A stretch of 64,000 bases of DNA from Dillenia suffruticosa (lineage: Eukaryota; Streptophyta; Magnoliopsida; Dilleniales; Dilleniaceae): NCBI GenBank assembly GCA_033439265.1, contig JAVTVX010000024.1:434001-498000 (forward strand), written 5' to 3'. A program made the position numbers and the translations under genes. The notes beneath the pieces are model-generated. The model saw only the letters and a list, made by a program, of their open reading frames with translations, was not told where the DNA came from and made no database searches. This document shows positions 11,292 to 22,318 of the stretch, piece after piece (within the stretch, counting starts at the first letter, position 1; each line of letters starts with the position of its first letter).

Positions 11292-13778
11292 TCACCAGTA
11301 ATCTCCGCAGGAGCAAATCCCATTCTGAAAGTGGTGAAACCTATTCATGTCCCTGATAACGATAATGCGCTTCACAACCTTTGTTATTGACTTAATTGCA
11401 GCATGACAATCAACACATATACGTAGGTTCTTGATTATGCGAATGGGGCTCCCTGATGGTGTCCTAACAAGCCCATAAGCCAGTGCCAATCTTTCACTAT
11501 GTACCCATAGGAGACGTTCCTTTTCCTCATCTTCCACATCAAGCAATACAACATCATATTTAGGAATATATCCTACCTTTGCTGTTTTCAATTTTAACCA
11601 CTCCAACATCCCATAAATTAATCTCCTGTCAGGGTGTGAAGCATCCCCCACAGTGAAATAATGAACTTCACCCTGGTTCTCAATCCAGCTTAGTCCAGGC
11701 TCCTTCTTTACCCGTTTCTTTTTCATGTTATTCCTGACAGAAGCTACATTCTCCCATCTCCCTGCACTTGCATACATGTTGGACAACAATACATGAGTTG
11801 AATCGTCTTTGGGTTCAATCTCAAGCACACGCATGGCTGAAAGTCTTCCAAGCTCAATATCTTTATGTATAACACAGGCACCAAGCAAAGCTCTCCAGAC
11901 CATTACACTAGGTTCATATGGTATCTCCTCTATCAACTTTATGGCCCTATCAAGCTTTCCTGATCTTCCTAGAAGCCAGACCATACAAGTATAGTGTTCC
12001 ATACAAGGATCGATACCATAATCAGAAACCATGGAAGTAAAATATTCTTCCCCTTTATCAACCAGTCCTGTGTTACTACATGCTGATAGGATGCCTACAA
12101 ACGTCAGTTTGTTGGGTTTACAGGCTGATTCCTTCATTGCCTCAAATATTGATAATGCTTCCACAGAGAGACCATGCATGGAATATCCAGAAATCATGGC
12201 ATTCCATGAAACCTCATCTCGTTCGGTCATCGTGTCAAACACCAAATGAGCATTTTGAATATTCCCACACTTGGCATACATATCAATCAATGCATTGGCG
12301 ACCACAATATCTTTGTCAAAAATGGTTTTTATAACCAAGGAATGAATTTGACTCCCTGGATCTAAAGCTGCTAGGCTAGCACAAGCACGAAGAGCACTAG
12401 AGTAAGTTACCTCTGTCGGCTTCCCTGAGTGAGCAAGCATTTCTAGAAAGAGAGTCAATGCCACCTCACCCTTCTCCAAATTTACGTTGCCAACTATCAT
12501 AGTGTTCCAAGTCACGTCATTTCTGTTTGGTGACCTGATAAATAACTCCATTGAGCACTCCAATAATCTGCATTTAGCATACACATCAATGAGGGCATTT
12601 GACACAAATACATCAGATAGAAGTCCAATCTTCACAACATAGCAATGGATTTGCCTCCCTAGATCCAAACATTCCATGGATGCACAGGCTTGTAGCACAC
12701 TAGCCAAAGTAAACTGATTCGGGACAACAGAAGCCTGCCTCATTTGACAGAAAAGCTCAATGGCTTCTTTGCTCAGGTCAGATTGGGAATATCGAGCAAT
12801 CATGAAACTCCAAGGAATCACATCCTTTTTAGGCATCTCCTCAAAAATCTTCCGAGCTTCATGAATGTCTCCAGACTTAGTGTACAAGTCAAGCAATGAA
12901 ATACTTACATAAGGGTCATGCTCATAGCGAGATTTCAAAACACACCCATGAATGCTCTTTCCACAGTTGATGGCCTCCAAACCAATAGCCGCCTTAAACA
13001 GACTCGCAAAAGTAAAATTGTTTGGTTTGAAACCAACCATTCTCATCGTTGAGAAAAGCTCGAATGACTCCTCAAAAAACTCATTTTCAGCATAACAACC
13101 AACCATCCCAGTCCAAGAAACCATGTCCTTCCCAGCAATTGCTTCAAACACTTTCTCAGCAGAATCAACCATGCCCGAAACAGAATAAGCATCCAGCAAT
13201 GCAGTACCGACATATGCATTTGATTCGTGGCCGAGTTTGATAATGCACGTGTGTATGGCACGACCAAAATCTGCGCATTCCATACTTACAAGCACCTTGA
13301 GAATCGTAGTGAATACAAATGGGTTTAGCTCATGCCCTTCTCTTTGAAGCCTTGAAAATAATTCCGCCGCTTCGATGTATCGAAAGGACTGTGCAAAACC
13401 CTGAATCAATGTCACAAAAGAGATCGTGTTTCTATGAGGCATTTCATCGAACAGTTTTGAAGCATCATACAGTGACTCGGACTTAACATACATGTTGAGA
13501 AGGATGTTCCAAGCAAACAAGTCGAGAGATACGCCACGCTTGATAAGATTACAGCGAAGTCCATTTCCTCGTCTAATGTCCCAATTTGAGACGCAGTCTC
13601 GGATGGCTACGGAGAAAGAATGCGGAGAAATGCTAGAAGAAGTTTCAGGTTCTTGTATCCAAGCGATCGCAGGATGAGCCGACAACCTGCGTCGAAGAAA
13701 TTCAATCAAACATTTGGTTTTCGGAAGAGTTGATGTTGTCATCCATGGAAGCGACTTGTGGTAAGTTAATCTGATCAT
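11292..13778 (-). CDS. DYW-class pentatricopeptide repeat protein, organellar
   Basis: An intact intron-less 828-residue PPR protein of the PLS-DYW class, closest in sequence to Arabidopsis At5g13230 (annotated mitochondrial). Such proteins bind one organellar transcript through their repeat tract and convert specific C to U. An Arg-rich N-terminus (residues 1-35) fits an organelle transit peptide. Repeats begin near residue 85 (DLFAWNILLNMYVKS) and run to about 610, with typical pairs such as VSWNAMISGYSMHG. E and E+ motifs follow (from about WRALLGACV), then KKEPGLSWIE near 691. The C-terminal DYW domain keeps the deaminase zinc signature: HSE at 760-762, CVDCH at 788-792, HH at 815-816, CSC at 822-824, and it ends in DYW. 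The first Met of the frame is used; a second Met at residue 13 is possible. No frameshift or stop is seen. Confidence 0.97.
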   Translation of the reverse strand: MIRLTYHKSLPWMTTSTLPKTKCLIEFLRRRLSAHPAIAWIQEPETSSSISPHSFSVAIRDCVSNWDIRRGNGLRCNLIKRGVSLDLFAWNILLNMYVKSESLYDASKLFDEMPHRNTISFVTLIQGFAQSFRYIEAAELFSRLQREGHELNPFVFTTILKVLVSMECADFGRAIHTCIIKLGHESNAYVGTALLDAYSVSGMVDSAEKVFEAIAGKDMVSWTGMVGCYAENEFFEESFELFSTMRMVGFKPNNFTFASLFKAAIGLEAINCGKSIHGCVLKSRYEHDPYVSISLLDLYTKSGDIHEARKIFEEMPKKDVIPWSFMIARYSQSDLSKEAIELFCQMRQASVVPNQFTLASVLQACASMECLDLGRQIHCYVVKIGLLSDVFVSNALIDVYAKCRLLECSMELFIRSPNRNDVTWNTMIVGNVNLEKGEVALTLFLEMLAHSGKPTEVTYSSALRACASLAALDPGSQIHSLVIKTIFDKDIVVANALIDMYAKCGNIQNAHLVFDTMTERDEVSWNAMISGYSMHGLSVEALSIFEAMKESACKPNKLTFVGILSACSNTGLVDKGEEYFTSMVSDYGIDPCMEHYTCMVWLLGRSGKLDRAIKLIEEIPYEPSVMVWRALLGACVIHKDIELGRLSAMRVLEIEPKDDSTHVLLSNMYASAGRWENVASVRNNMKKKRVKKEPGLSWIENQGEVHYFTVGDASHPDRRLIYGMLEWLKLKTAKVGYIPKYDVVLLDVEDEEKERLLWVHSERLALAYGLVRTPSGSPIRIIKNLRICVDCHAAIKSITKVVKRIIVIRDMNRFHHFQNGICSCGDYW

Positions 13779-14600
13779 GCAGTTCTGATCCTTAAGGCTG
13801 AAACTCTGTCTCTGTCTGTCTTCCTCTCTAATTCTAACGTCGGATTCTAACGGGACGGAAAACTGAATTGGCCGTTACGTTGGTCGGTCAGATAAAAGAA
13901 GTGGAGGGAGCGTATGAAACGGAAGAGACGAAGATCGAGCATTCTTGGGCTTGAACGAAATCAAGAATTCTGGGCCATAGTTTTGTGGGCCCATGAAGCC
14001 CATATTTCACCCAACTCAACCTGGGCTATCGGCAGCCTTTTCTCGAGTGAAGAAGCGAGGACAACATTGGCCAATGGTCATTCATGCATTAGGGTTTCCG
14101 AGTCTCTCTCTCTCTCTCACACCTTTGCCCTACCTATATAATGATATACCCCCCTTGACGGCCAACATAACGCCAATGTATCCGATGTCAATCCTTCCTA
14201 CCTGCGACTAATGTCATGGTTGAGGAGAAGTAGAGGTGGATCTCTTCCCTTCGAAGTGGATCTCTTCCTTATGATTCCTCTGATTTTGTTGTTGTGCTTT
14301 CTGTTTATTTTATGATTTTTTATCGGGAAGGTCTGAGCAGATGATGAAAGAAATTACATTGAACTGAATAAGTTGCACGTGATGCTTCTTAAATTCGAGC
14401 TTTTTAAAACTGATGCTCAGTCTCGCCCTCTCATCTTGCTTCTTATTTGTTTTCTTTGTCTTAACCAATTAATCAGAAGTCTGATCTGATATTTCAACTT
14501 TTGGGTTTTGAGTTTTACCAGAGAAATAAAATTAAATGAAAGATCTCCCATGTTTCACGTTCGCAAAACCACAGATCTAATTTCTGTTGGGCGTCGGTGA
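13779..14600. other. 5' flank of the PPR gene
   Basis: The PPR 5' UTR and promoter should lie here, reading leftwards. The stretch is moderately GC-rich near 13.8-14.1 kb and has a CT run at 14104-14118. No clear TATA box could be assigned and no other gene is seen. Confidence 0.45.
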
Positions 14601-14608
14601 GATTTTAG

Positions 14609-15330
14609 GGGCAGGTTGGTTAAAGGGTATGGGTTTTCGGAATTGGAATGAAACCTATATCAGATGTTTGGATTAATGGGATGACAAGAAATGTATGAGA
14701 ATAAAACCCCGAGGCATGGATTCTGTGAAACCCAAGTAAATCGATGGTTTCGGCTGAAAAGGATTTGGTCACTACAGGCGTTGCAAAAGGGGAAGAGAGC
14801 CAATCCCCTGACGCAAATGGTAGAAATGGCAAGGAAGAAACAGGAATCAGAAACCCGGGTTTGAGAAGAAACCCGATTCGGGCATTATTCAGGTAGTGGG
14901 AGGGACTGCGAACGACACACTACCTGTCGTTGAGTTTGAAAAGGCAATGAGGCATGGGAAGTATTTGCTTTATACCAACGGTGGCGATAGACGCAAGAGC
15001 ATGAGTCATTACTATGGAGTTTTCTGTGTGCGTTGGTGAGTCCCGACTTAAACAGGGCTCTTGTGATGGATTAACTAAAATGTTAATAACGCAATTACAT
15101 AGAAATAAAATTTTTATAAACAATAAAATTGATAATTATAAAATTAAAAAATTAAATTAAATTAAAGAAAATAAAATAAAATAGATGATAATTTTAATTT
15201 TAAAATATTTTTATCAAAAGTAAAATTGATAATTATATAATTATTATTTTGAAATATACAAACTAAATATCGTATCAATTTTAAAATTTAAACCAAATAA
15301 TAGATATTGGATTCGATTTTTTAGGGTTTT
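14609..15330 (+). repeat. Dispersed DNA-repeat family, copy 1
   Basis: The block GGTTGGTTAAAGG, GAATGAAACCTATAT, TTTGGATTAATGGGATGA, TGTGAAACCCA and GGTTTCGGCTGAAA recurs in the same order and spacing at about 45388-45540. The AT-rich trailing part (ATAAAATTGATAAT, TTAAAATTTAAA) also recurs at 45570-45775. Two copies with matching order indicate an eroded transposon family, probably a non-autonomous DNA element. Termini and TSD were not resolved. Confidence 0.55.
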
Positions 15331-16224
15331 GTTTCAGATTTCGATTTTGGTTTTTTAAGTGCGGACCAAATGTCACCTTTTGTTTTCTTCTACGGTCACC
15401 AGACACCAAGGGGTGTTGGGCTCCTGCTCTAATTGGGCTCTTGATTGTGTTTTAGAAAGATAGCGTTTTATTTACTTCCCATGGGTTGGGTAATAAAACA
15501 ATGCTCTACCACAGGAATGTATAGAGCCAAATTTCTTTGAATTAAACGGTGGATGACTCTGTCGCATTAATCAAATTTCTCAAATTTAAGTTTTGAGAAT
15601 AACAAAAAAGGATTTGAAAAAACTAATATTTAAAATGGATTTCGGATAAAATTTAGATAATGGTAATAAAAAAAAAAAAAAAAACGAACTTGTAAAGTCT
15701 CATGCCCAAGGTAGACCTGTTCCAGGTTCAAAGTCGTACAGGACCGGACCAGAATCGACCAAAACCATAAACCATGTTCTATTTTGCTTTCGGCCGGGCT
15801 TGTCTCTGTTGGCGTTTTAGGCCAGACCAGCCCAGAAACAGGCCCAGCCTCACTGCCATTCCTCTCCACTGTATCGAGTGACGGAACCAATTATTATTAT
15901 TATTTTTTGCCCAACTCAAATTGTTCTTCTTAGCGGCTAATAGAACACCGATCGTAGTGTCGTCGGGTCTAGCCTACCTGGAACATAACAAGGGACTTAT
16001 TAATTTAATATGTACAGTTTTAACTGTATTTTTTTTTTAAAAAAAATAATGCTAAAAGTTTTTGAAATGTCACTAAAAATTTTAAAATTATAGTTAAAAT
16101 CTTTTAAAAATTATTTATTCTTAAAAAATTATAATATCCATCCCACGAGGTTAAAAGAAAGTAAGGTTGTTTTCTGCCTGCATACGAAAAAGTAAAAAAA
16201 TTAGAAACCACTAGTGGGTGACTC

Positions 16225-16540
16225 TTCTGCCACACCCTTCCACCAACATGATTAAAGTAAAGGGTTTCGTCTTAGCTGTGAAGTCTGTGAAGAAAAGCAA
16301 AGAATCCTTCACTATTTCACTAAAAATGGAAACGAAGGATCGTTCCTCAATCGAAAAGAGACGGGTTGAGCACTTGGAGAAGCACTTTAGTAAACTGGTT
16401 CATTAGACAACAATAGAGCCTAAGCCTTTTTGCCACATCGTTCCACCAAACCTAAATTTAAGCAAAATGATGAACACTCCTGAGGGTTTCGTCTTTGTAG
16501 CGAAGTCCGAAGAAAAAGCAAAGAATCTTCAACCACATCC
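16225..16540 (+). repeat. Imperfect direct duplication, about 100 bp units
   Basis: Two blocks, about 16225-16318 and 16425-16535, share the ordered words CTTTTGCCACA/TTCTGCCACA, GTTCCACCAA, GGGTTTCGTCTT, GCGAAGTC/GTGAAGTC and GAAAAGCAAAGAATC. It is a local duplication of non-coding DNA or a repeat-family pair. An open 62-residue frame over the first copy has no recognisable product. Confidence 0.5.
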
Positions 16541-17061
16541 CTCAATGCACAATCACGTTGGCAATTGAATTATGATATACTTTTTTATTAAAATTAGTCA
16601 AATACTCCAAAAGAATGACATGGGAACCTGCAATTTCTGTCTGCCCACATCTCCTAAACGAGTTCTTTGATTTGTACACACTGCGCCCCATGGACCCCAA
16701 CTTGTACGAAACCATTTGTGAACAGTTGGAAGCGTATGACAGCCTTGTCTTTTCTCTACCTATTTCTATGCTACACCATTCCACTCCAAGACGATTTTAC
16801 TTTTCTCCTAAAATAATTATTGTATAAGTAAATCCTCGCAAAATTTTTTATTTTCTCATGGTACAGAGTACGCCCTGCAAAGCCTTAATAAGCTTTGATG
16901 TAAATAAATAAATGGTACATGAGATTTATAATTATTATATCGTTATTCAATAATTATTATATTTTATATAGAAGATTATAAAACGATTTAAAGGAGAATG
17001 ATTACCATTATCGCATATACTACAGAAGAAGATGACAACAATAATTTAACAACTCCATGTT

Positions 17062-17065
<4 letters not shown>

Positions 17066-17102
<37 letters not shown>
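17066..17102. repeat. Poly(A) tract, about 37 nt
   Basis: A long pure A run following TTTATT. It may be the tail of a retroposed sequence, but a matching flanking duplication was not found. Confidence 0.92.
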
Positions 17103-17103
<1 letters not shown>

Positions 17104-18349
17104 AACACCCACTCCATCCCTTCTGCCCACAGCAATAATAGGCCAGGATTCATATACACCCGCCCAACCACGTGTTTTTAAAGGTTACAAATAAAAAGAA
17201 AAATTGGTCTCCAAACACACTCGAAGACCAAAAAGAAACAGAGGGAGAAGGTGCAAGGAAGGTAGAGCAACTAAAATATTTTTAATTGCGAAAAAAACCC
17301 TCCGCATCCCATAACTAAAACGTGATTACAAAAGTAATGTCTATGTTCTGCTCTAACATAAAGAAGAGAAGAGAGGGGATTTCTTCATCGATTCTGATTG
17401 GCTTGTTCTCTGATTTTCTTTATAGGGTCCCCAACCCCCCCCCCCCCCACCGCCCCCAAAAAAATAAGATTACTCCTTAATTCTTCTGGTCCCAAAACGC
17501 GTATGCTTTAGAACTGCCATATGGCATAGCACCAATTAGCCTGCAAGAGAAAGAATAATTCAAAACCGCGTGTTGCCTCATTCGTCAAAACATAATGACC
17601 AAGGACTCTACCCAATAAATTTCACATAAGCATTCTCAATTTTCAAAGGAACACACACGTCTTTAGTCCGGGACCACAACTCTTCCCCAATTCAAATCCT
17701 GGGATAATGAGGTTGAAATTTCGTGTAAAAAAGACAGAAAGGCAGAATACACACGTTTTATGTAATGAAATGATTCACCCGCATTAAATGTTTAGTTTCA
17801 CCAAATAGTTGATGATAGTCCTTTTCATACCCTTCAAGTTTCTTTATCCTTTTCTCTCTTTCCAGGTGGGTAGGCAACCCACCGAGTAATGTAGGCCACG
17901 TTTTTCATAATACTCAAATCACGCTTCAAATATGGGAAATTGTGGTCAATTGTGTCATTATCCGAGAAGGAGAATCTCCTCTCGGTAAAAGCTGATTCAT
18001 TGTAGTACACCACGCCATGCCAGGCCATGCCATTCCAAGTCTTTTTTTGTCTAAATTGCATTGTTTGGTGTCCTTTGACCAGAGGACATTAAATAAACAG
18101 TCGGTGTTGTTGTGCAATTTCCCACCGCATTCTTAGAAGGTTTACAACTTTTAAGGCAAAATTGAACACCAAATCATATCACATTAACAGCTAACAAAGT
18201 TTGATCAGGAATGAAGTCTCACGTGGATTATTCATAGAAGATAAATTTTATGGACTTGGAGAAATTCTCGAGTTGTTGGGGGGGGGTATATTTTACTATC
18301 CCTAGAATATGGTCGGGAATCAATAATGTCGAGATTATTATCTAATAAC

Positions 18350-18355
<6 letters not shown>

Positions 18356-18391
<36 letters not shown>

Positions 18392-18430
18392 ATATAATAG
18401 AATGATTTATAATGACCATCAATTTATAAG

Positions 18431-18472
<42 letters not shown>
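18356..18472. repeat. Two (TA)n microsatellites
   Basis: TA runs at about 18356-18386 and 18437-18472 are separated by 50 bp of AT-rich DNA. Each can form a hairpin. Confidence 0.95.
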
Positions 18473-18477
<5 letters not shown>

Positions 18478-18681
18478 ATGGAAGAGTCTGTAAACAAAAT
18501 AATCAATTCATTGCAATATAATGACCAGTGACGAAATAATTCTGTTATTTACTAAGGGAAAAAGAAGTGTTTTTTTCTTTCCTACTGATTAACTAAAACA
18601 AGCATCGGACAATTAATTAGAGAGGGAGAGAGATTAAAAGATAAGAAAGAATCTTTTGGCTAGAAAAGCTCTGACTAACTT

Positions 18682-18997
18682 TTACCATTTATTCCTCAGT
18701 CCCAATTGGAGTGGAGTAGGCATTAAACAAAGTAGTGTAATTGGGGGAGGTTTCAAATACGCTTTGTATTCTCTAGCCTGCCCTCCCCCCCCCCCCTTCC
18801 TAATTAAATAATTTATTAATTTAATTAATGCAGGTTTTTGGCTTAAGTAACAATTTATGGCACATCGCGTTGCACCGGCGGTGACATATAAAAACCTTAA
18901 GATATTCGTAGGACTTAATCTGGAACAATAATAAGATTGCTTTCCCATAATTTTAGATTGCTCCGAAAAAGATTTAAAAAAAAAAAAAAAAAAAAAA

Positions 18998-19037
<40 letters not shown>

Positions 19038-19881
19038 TATGGCGGGAAATATAAAAAAGGAATATGAACCAATATTTTGTTTTTTTACCTCTCCTTGCGC
19101 TTCTCCAGAAATCTCTGCAACGATAGTGTACGTGCCATTGGCAGATCTATTCATCAAAATTAACACTCTGAATATCACTAACTTTTCCATGAATAAATAT
19201 TTATTTTTCCCTTTAAAAAAATAAAAATAAGAATTCTAAAATAAGCAGAGGGGCAGAAAAGAAATTTACCGGCGGCAAGGTTGTTGATAAAGCGTCGTCG
19301 CTCGCGTGAAGACACTGGAGCCTTTGAAGAATCCTCTCCTGAATTTTCCATTGCGAGTTTCAAAATATTCTCCGCCTAATATAAAAAAAAAAAATTTAAA
19401 AAAAGGGTAAAGAAAAGAAAACAGAGAAAGGTAAATAGTTGTGGAAAATTTAATATAAGCAAAAATATGATAAAATGAGGGCAGGGCACCTTATCTTTGG
19501 GAACATCGAAGATGGAGACGGTACCATTGTAGAAAATTGTAAGAGGAGCTGTTTGGGAACACGCAGCAGACTCAGAGGAAGAAGAAGACTTGGGATTAGT
19601 CGGCCTATAAAGGGGCAATGGCGGAAAAGGAGTCGGATCTTGCTTGGGTGTGGACGAACCCGATTCAATCACACTTTTCAGAAGCTCCGGATTCATCTTT
19701 GAAATCGCGCTTTGTAGGTCTGTATAAATGTCAAAAATTATGAACAAAACGGAAAGCTTAAACACGGTGCAAGGTAAGAAGAAAAGAAACCTCGAAAGCT
19801 TCTGCGACGGTCGAAGGATTTTGAGGAAGACAGGTCTTTCTCCGCGCGGAAGAAGTCGAGCTCCACCATTGCTCTAGACAT
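18682..19881 (-). CDS. JAZ/TIFY jasmonate repressor, JAZ10/TIFY9-like, five exons
   Basis: JAZ proteins repress MYC transcription factors in the nucleus and are degraded through COI1 when JA-Ile is present. Exons (minus strand): 19881-19791, 19719-19490, 19375-19270, 19146-19089 and, less surely, 18919-18682. All phases agree, giving about 240 residues. The start MSRAMVELDFF is typical of JAZ proteins. Residues 22-55 (FDRRRSFRDLQSAISKMNPE) match the cryptic MYC-interaction domain known in JAZ10. The TIFY motif TIFYNGTVSIFDVP lies at 91-104. The Jas motif in exon 4 reads LPMARTLSLQRFLEKRKER (144-162): the SLxRFLxKRKxR core is intact, but the degron part has T and L where R and R/K are usual. 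The last intron interrupts the final Arg codon; reading through it gives an immediate stop, the arrangement of the conserved Jas intron. The C-terminus from exon 5 is long and unlike known JAZ tails, so that exon is tentative (about 0.4). Confidence 0.9.
18979..19032. repeat. Poly(A)/(GA)n tract inside the JAZ last intron
   Basis: On the plus strand a 21-nt A run is followed by CACAC and about 15 GA units. Read with the JAZ transcript it is a (CT)n run followed by poly(U). It lies between the donor at 19088 and the proposed acceptor at 18920, occupying about a third of this 169-nt intron, so length changes could affect splicing or retention of the intron. Confidence 0.93.
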
Positions 19882-20050
19882 TGGCTTACAGCTGGGGTAA
19901 CAGGGTGCGTGAGTTTGAGGGCGGAGGATAAATAGAACAGAAAGACAAAGGAAATTAAGGGCGGTGGGTGGTGGGGGTCATACGGCAATGAAATGGAACG
20001 GACGAGACACATGAGACACTCGTTTTTAAGTTTCAGAGATTGTCCTGTGT

Positions 20051-20059
20051 TTACTTATA
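20051..20059 (-). promoter_or_regulatory. Candidate TATA box of the JAZ gene
   Basis: On the minus strand the sequence reads GTATAAGTAAA about 175 bp upstream of the JAZ start codon. Position and sequence suit a TATA box with a 5' UTR of about 140 nt. This is inferred from sequence only. Confidence 0.35.
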
Positions 20060-20871
20060 CGGGGAAGCCTCTTGTTGCACGTCTTTCACGAGGCCCCTTC
20101 ATCGTTTACATTTACTCCAACAAAAAGAATCAACTTACCAAACTGCCCCTATCCGAATGCTCGTAAGTCATTTCGCACAGATTTTATTTTGATATAGGTA
20201 GTGCAAAGCAAGATAAGATGGACCAGAGGTTAAGTAAACTCTTTAATGGAAAAATATTAATCATATGATAATAATAATCGATATTTATTAAAATAAAATA
20301 AAAAAAAAAAAGTTTTCCGTGTTTAAGAATTTTATATTTTAATTAAAATTGATAAATATCACAAGAAAAATAGAGTTGAAATTACTAAAGTTAATTCTTA
20401 ATTATCCAATGGAGAGACAGGGTATGGCGTTGGTGGATTACAATAACATTACCAAACCAACCACTAGATTAGTAGTATCCCCTGCTCTGCTTCTCCGGAT
20501 ATTTTGGCTTGATTTGCTCTTACAAATTTGGCTATTTTATTTATATCGCCTTTTAATTAAATTAATTTTTTAAAAAATATTGCAAGTAAAATTTAATTTT
20601 TTTTCAAATATTAAAAATACCATCTAACCTCAACTTAACTCAGAATAACTATATGTATCAACTTTACACCAATAAATTTTATTTTATTTTTCATGTGTTT
20701 CTCTTTTGCATGTGCTGAAAAGACACCAAAATTGAATTGTGAAGTCCAGTAGGGTTTACTCCATGGACGGAAGACTTGGAAAATTACAATTATAAATCAT
20801 ATCAACGTTTCTAGAAAATGCAAAATATCTAGAAAGCATAGACTCGGTCCGGTCCGAAGCCTGGATTTCCG

Positions 20872-20874
<3 letters not shown>

Positions 20875-20910
<36 letters not shown>
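20875..20910. repeat. (AT)n microsatellite
   Basis: AT dinucleotide run of about 18 units. Confidence 0.95.
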
Positions 20911-20913
<3 letters not shown>

Positions 20914-21247
20914 GCAGATATAGCTTAAAACAAATAAATTTTGTGCATGCAAATTATGCTTTATGAAAAATAAGAAGTCTATGGGAGCCATTGGTATGAC
21001 CAAAGGGAAGTTTTGGTGCTTTGGACCCCCTCATGTGAATTCAATATTTTATTCCAATTCATAACAAAAACCTCTGCATTAAAAGTAGCCGATTATATCC
21101 ATTAATAATGTTAGGCAGAAGGTATCTCCCTAGAGATTAAGTGCTGAGCGAATTATATAATTTGAAACTAACAAGAATGATCACAAGAAGCGGCAACCAA
21201 CCATGGGGACCAATAACTCTGACGCCACTAAATTTAAAACAGGGCAG

Positions 21248-21248
<1 letters not shown>

Positions 21249-21279
<31 letters not shown>
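21249..21279. repeat. (TA)n microsatellite
   Basis: TA dinucleotide run of about 15 units. Confidence 0.95.
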
Positions 21280-21282
<3 letters not shown>

Positions 21283-22267
21283 AGGAGTTTGATACAAGGA
21301 CAAAACTGTAATTTGGTCATCACTCTCCCTCCCCTTTATATATTGATTTGCTAATTATGCCCTGTTGTACCTAAATCATGAAGAATAAGACATTGGTCGA
21401 TACCATTGTGGTAGTTTACTAAATAATCGATTTGGAAGAAAACAAATTTGGTTGCTGCGGTTGTTGTCTGGAGGAAGGGAAACTGGGTCCCTCTTGACCT
21501 TGTTTAAATACGGCAGCAAGTTTGTGAAATTTTCGAACCTTAATATTTATTTTTTATCATAGAAATAATCTCTTTGCCCAAGTATTTCAAACCCCCTCCC
21601 CTAAAAAGTAAAAGTAAATGGTATATGAGAATTCGTACCAATTAAATCAACTTTCTAAATCGGTCGTGACTATCATTTTTACGACCCTAGTTATAATAAC
21701 TCAAATGGTGTAACACAATTGAAAATACTTATGATAAATTACAAATTAAATACAATTGGGAGTTGTTTTATGACATTTTTCGATGAAAGCAAAGAAAGGT
21801 TGGTAATTTGGAACACATGGACTACTTTAGTAAGGTTGAAATTAATTTGTATGCCAAATTACCAACCTTCTTATGCTTTAATATAAGACGTTGACACATA
21901 TTTTATATATAGAGATTTATTTAAGTTTTTTTCAGAAAGATTTGATGTTTTTTTTTTAATTAAAAATATTATAAATAAAAGCGAGACAAATTAAAATGAG
22001 TCACGTGTATATTGCTTTGAGATCTCCAGAGGCAGTGCAATCTTTTTTCTTCAGAAGCAAGTAATGTGAAGACAGACCGATGGGATCTCAAGAGGCTCGT
22101 GAAAAAATCGTACGCAGGATTGGAGAGTCACGTGTAGAATAAGGTTAGGATGCAATCAAAGAAAAAGTCCGTTATGGGGTCATTGACCGAGTGTGAACCG
22201 GAATGGGGGTAAAAGACCGATTCCTCCTCAATAGCTCTTTAATTAAATATTAAAACAAAGAGAGTTA

Positions 22268-22318
22268 TAATAATAATAATAATAATAATAATGATAATAA
22301 TGATAATAATACAATAAT
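22268..22318. repeat. (AAT)n microsatellite
   Basis: A trinucleotide run of AAT with a few ATG interruptions towards its right end. Confidence 0.95.

Noticed and set aside
17650-17710. TTCAAATCCTGGGAT, a possible tRNA or SINE box B
   Set aside because: No box A at the right distance and no foldable cloverleaf; similarity to copies at 8.1-8.5 kb is too short.
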